A stretch of 64,000 nt of DNA from Chitinophaga costaii (GTDB lineage Bacteria > Bacteroidota > Bacteroidia > Chitinophagales > Chitinophagaceae), in contig NZ_FMAR01000002.1 of NCBI RefSeq assembly GCF_900094705.1, forward strand, positions 1 to 64,000, in the 5' to 3' direction. Shown here in pieces: positions 63,446-64,000 of the stretch. Numbering within the stretch: the stretch's first letter is position 1; the number at the start of each line of letters is the position of its first letter. The position numbers were made by a program, and so were the translations under genes. Under the pieces are notes generated by a model. The model was not told the origin of the DNA. It searched no databases and worked only from the letters and a program-made list of their open reading frames with translations.

Positions 63446-63766
63446 ATGTTCGGAGATCTTATGGGCAAGTTGCAGGAAGCGCAGCAGCAAATGCAGGAAA
63501 CCAAAACCCGCCTGGCGGCTATGCAGCACCAAGGCGATGCGGGCAATGGGGCCGTGAAAGTAACCATCAGCGGCAATCGCGAAGTACAATCCCTGGAGGT
63601 TGCCGACCGCCTCTGCAACGTAGCGCAAAAAGAAGAACTGGAAGACCTGCTCATCACTGCGATGAACCGCGCCCTTAAAAGCGCCGAAGTGGCCTACGAA
63701 CGCGAAATGGCGGGCGTAGCCGGCGGCATGCTGGGTGGCATGGGGTTACCCGGGCTGGGGCTGTAA
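63446..63766 (+). CDS. YbaB/EbfC family DNA-binding protein
   Basis: 106 aa from the ATG at 63446 (MFGDLMGKLQEAQQQMQ), chosen for the -7 box 17 bases upstream. The coiled N-terminus, GAVKVTISGNREVQSLEV and the LEDLLITAMNRALKSAEVAYE helix are typical. It is a small dimeric nucleoid-associated protein, often beside recR and dnaX in other bacteria; here it lies near typA instead. Strong terminator follows. Confidence 0.92.
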   Translation: MFGDLMGKLQEAQQQMQETKTRLAAMQHQGDAGNGAVKVTISGNREVQSLEVADRLCNVAQKEELEDLLITAMNRALKSAEVAYEREMAGVAGGMLGGMGLPGLGL

Positions 63767-63787
63767 GCAGGCATATACCGCATAAAG

Positions 63788-63820
63788 AAGGGCGTCCCAT
63801 TATATTGAGACGCCCTTTTG
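63788..63820. terminator. Bidirectional terminator between ybaB and typA
   Basis: A 9-bp stem AAGGGCGTC/GACGCCCTT (63788-63796 with 63809-63817) between two convergent genes, with T-rich tail on the plus strand. Confidence 0.85.
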
Positions 63821-63841
63821 TTATGTATAGAAAACGTTCGC

Positions 63842-64000
63842 TTACGCTTCGGCTTTCATAGATTTTTGCTGGCGTTTGCGCTCTTCTTCGTTCAGAATTA
63901 CCTTACGCATACGGATCTTATTCGGCGTTACTTCAATGCATTCGTCGAACTGAATGTACTCCATACATTCTTCCAAGGTCAACTGGATTTTGGGTGTAAT
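63842..64000 (-). CDS. typA: GTP-binding protein TypA/BipA, C-terminal end (partial)
   Basis: Last 52 codons only; the gene continues past base 64000. The frame reads TPKIQLTLEECMEYIQFDEC, then IEVTPNKIRMRK, VILNEEERKR, the conserved TypA C-terminus. TypA is a ribosome-bound translational GTPase. Stop TAA at 63842-63844. Confidence 0.92.
   Translation of the reverse strand: MTPKIQLTLEECMEYIQFDECIEVTPNKIRMRKVILNEEERKRQQKSMKAEA

Overview
The window reads as chromosome of a member of the Bacteroidota, most likely the Chitinophagaceae. Support: many genes start just after a TAnnTTTG -7 box (often with TTTG or TTG about 19-23 bases upstream) and lack Shine-Dalgarno sites; the gene set includes RicT/PSP1, ribosomal protein THX, a split MetH, a GH3 protein, an S46 peptidase, DUF3857, DUF4286 and a DUF1572-type DinB protein. 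It is mainly housekeeping DNA in short operons closed by clear hairpin terminators. No prophage, CRISPR array or insertion sequence is visible.

Layout. 1-0.3 kb: the 5' end of a group II intron resembling class IIC, placed directly behind an intrinsic terminator. 0.36-4.3 kb: cell-envelope genes (an OXA-type beta-lactamase homologue without its catalytic residues, a lipocalin-like lipoprotein), an ECF sigma/anti-sigma pair, a secreted protein and an SRPBCC protein. 4.4-9.9 kb: a UvrD-type helicase fused to an Fe-S RecB-like nuclease, an Ig-like lipoprotein, recR. 10-15.7 kb: a cysteine-rich micropeptide, then split metH behind a SAM-II-like pseudoknot, xth, DUF4286 and a 53-aa minus-strand ORF. 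15.8-21.2 kb: HU, THX, pdxH, pyrH and the rplM-rpsI-rpsB-tsf operon, where S2 carries a long Gly/Arg/Pro tail. 21.4-28.6 kb: Zn-peptidase, a gap with an orphan terminator (possible small RNA), radA, comF, GPx, holB, ricT. 28.7-31.6 kb: a decaying stretch with a DsbB-like pseudogene and three hairpin repeats. 31.6-36.6 kb: recA, a PAP2-like membrane protein, rpoN, rnhB, a lipoprotein. 36.8-48.8 kb: an interrupted S46 peptidase, NdpA-like, SMP-30-like, fabG, GH3, lptB, metF, two outer-membrane barrels, a TlpA-like protein. 48.9-64 kb: rlmD, an active-looking rhomboid beside a rhomboid lacking its catalytic dyad, two EEP-family proteins, cysS, M28 peptidase, a convergent alkylation-repair pair, tRNA-Thr(CGT), an interrupted DUF3857 gene, a geranylgeranyl-reductase-like flavoprotein, ybaB and the 3' end of typA.

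Functional links: DNA repair (UvrD-nuclease, RecR, Xth, RadA, RecA, AlkA-like, Ada-like), one-carbon/methionine metabolism (metH, metF) and translation (S2, S9, L13, THX, EF-Ts, CysS, RlmD, TypA, tRNA-Thr). Three genes (DsbB-like, S46, DUF3857) are broken by premature stops; TGA and TAA are both involved and both end intact genes here, so stop-codon reassignment is not an explanation. Decay or assembly error cannot be told apart from the sequence alone.
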